6,503 nt of DNA, from the NCBI GenBank assembly GCA_947588665.1, contig CANPYU010000067.1, positions 1-6,503 of the forward strand, in the 5' to 3' direction. The notes below the pieces were generated by a model that ran no database searches, was not told the origin of the DNA, and saw only the letters and a program-made list of their open reading frames with translations. How positions within the stretch are numbered: position 1 is the first letter of the stretch; each line of letters opens with the position of its first letter. This stretch comes from an uncultured Bacilli bacterium (lineage in GTDB: Bacteria; Bacillota_I; Bacilli_A; RF39; UBA660). The position numbers and the translations under genes are program-made. This document shows positions 6,237 to 6,503 of this stretch, piece after piece.

Positions 6237-6503
6237 AATCTTTCTTAATAGGTAAATCAATCTTTTTCGGTAACTCTACTGAACTACTAGAAGTATTATT
6301 AACTGTATTATTTACATATACTGAACTAAATTGGTTAGCAGGTTTACTAGTTATTTCACTCATTGGAGTTACATTTACAGAATTATTTTTTTCAAGTTCA
6401 TCTAACTCTGCTGAAATAGTCTTAGCAAGTGCATCAAAATCAATACTTGGAACTTTTATTTCTTCAGCTTGTACTTTCTCTACTGGCTGATAATAAGTAC
6501 TAC
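6235..6503 (-). CDS. C-terminal 88 codons of an unrecognised protein (partial, runs off right edge)
   Basis: An open frame enters from the right edge and ends at TAG (6235-6237); the other two minus frames are closed by stops within the first few codons to about a dozen. The 88 visible residues have no recognisable domain. They contain an acidic, helix-prone stretch (visible residues about 16-39, DFDALAKTISAELDELEK), then a low-complexity region rich in Asn, Ser, Thr and Val (about 40-75), and a Lys/Pro-rich end (LPKKIDLPIKKD). There is no C-terminal membrane segment and no LPXTG-type signal. It looks like a disordered tail of a larger protein. That it is a real gene is supported by the open frame, codon use like the neighbours and the terminator directly at its stop. 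Confidence 0.75.
   Translation of the reverse strand, partial: STYYQPVEKVQAEEIKVPSIDFDALAKTISAELDELEKNNSVNVTPMSEITSKPANQFSSVYVNNTVNNTSSSSVELPKKIDLPIKKD

Overview
The window is a stretch of very AT-rich chromosome with bacterial (standard-code) genes, all on the minus strand. Strong AGGAGG-type ribosome binding sites, a TTG start, extended -10 promoters, U-tailed hairpin terminators, a sortase-type C-terminal sorting signal and a two-gene ABC exporter of the Bacillota heterodimer type together point to a low-GC Gram-positive bacterium (Bacillota, possibly one of the small-genome gut Bacilli lineages). Tryptophan is encoded by TGG where I checked it, so a Mycoplasma-type code is not indicated. 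The assignment below phylum is inference.

Layout, in the direction of transcription (right to left). At the right edge is the last 88 codons of an unrecognised gene, closed by a hairpin terminator (6207-6236). Next is a monocistronic HU-family nucleoid protein gene (hup, 5807-6079), with a 155-bp upstream gap containing a short inverted repeat, and its own terminator (5762-5792). Just beyond that terminator a strong promoter (5719-5747) drives a two-gene operon. The first gene (3476-5680, TTG start) encodes a 734-residue ABC exporter half-transporter with a large extra extracellular domain and a degenerate ATPase site. The second (1671-3476) encodes a 601-residue partner with canonical catalytic residues. 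The two reading frames overlap by one base (TAATG), and a directional terminator (1644-1672) follows. The next gene (143-1558) has its own consensus-like promoter and encodes a secreted surface protein with a signal peptide and a C-terminal NPKTG sorting signal. It ends at an AT-rich terminator (108-137). At the left edge, a promoter, a strong ribosome binding site and an ATG mark the start of another gene, of which only three codons are present.

Functionally, the two ABC subunits almost certainly form one asymmetric heterodimeric exporter; its substrate cannot be read from the sequence. The surface protein is probably anchored to peptidoglycan by a sortase encoded elsewhere. HU is a housekeeping DNA-compaction protein. 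I see no mobile element, CRISPR array, tRNA or rRNA, and no evidence that these neighbours form a new defence or biosynthetic system. The most unusual points are the large ectodomain of the first ABC subunit, the NPKTG-type anchor, and the shared extended -10 promoter architecture.
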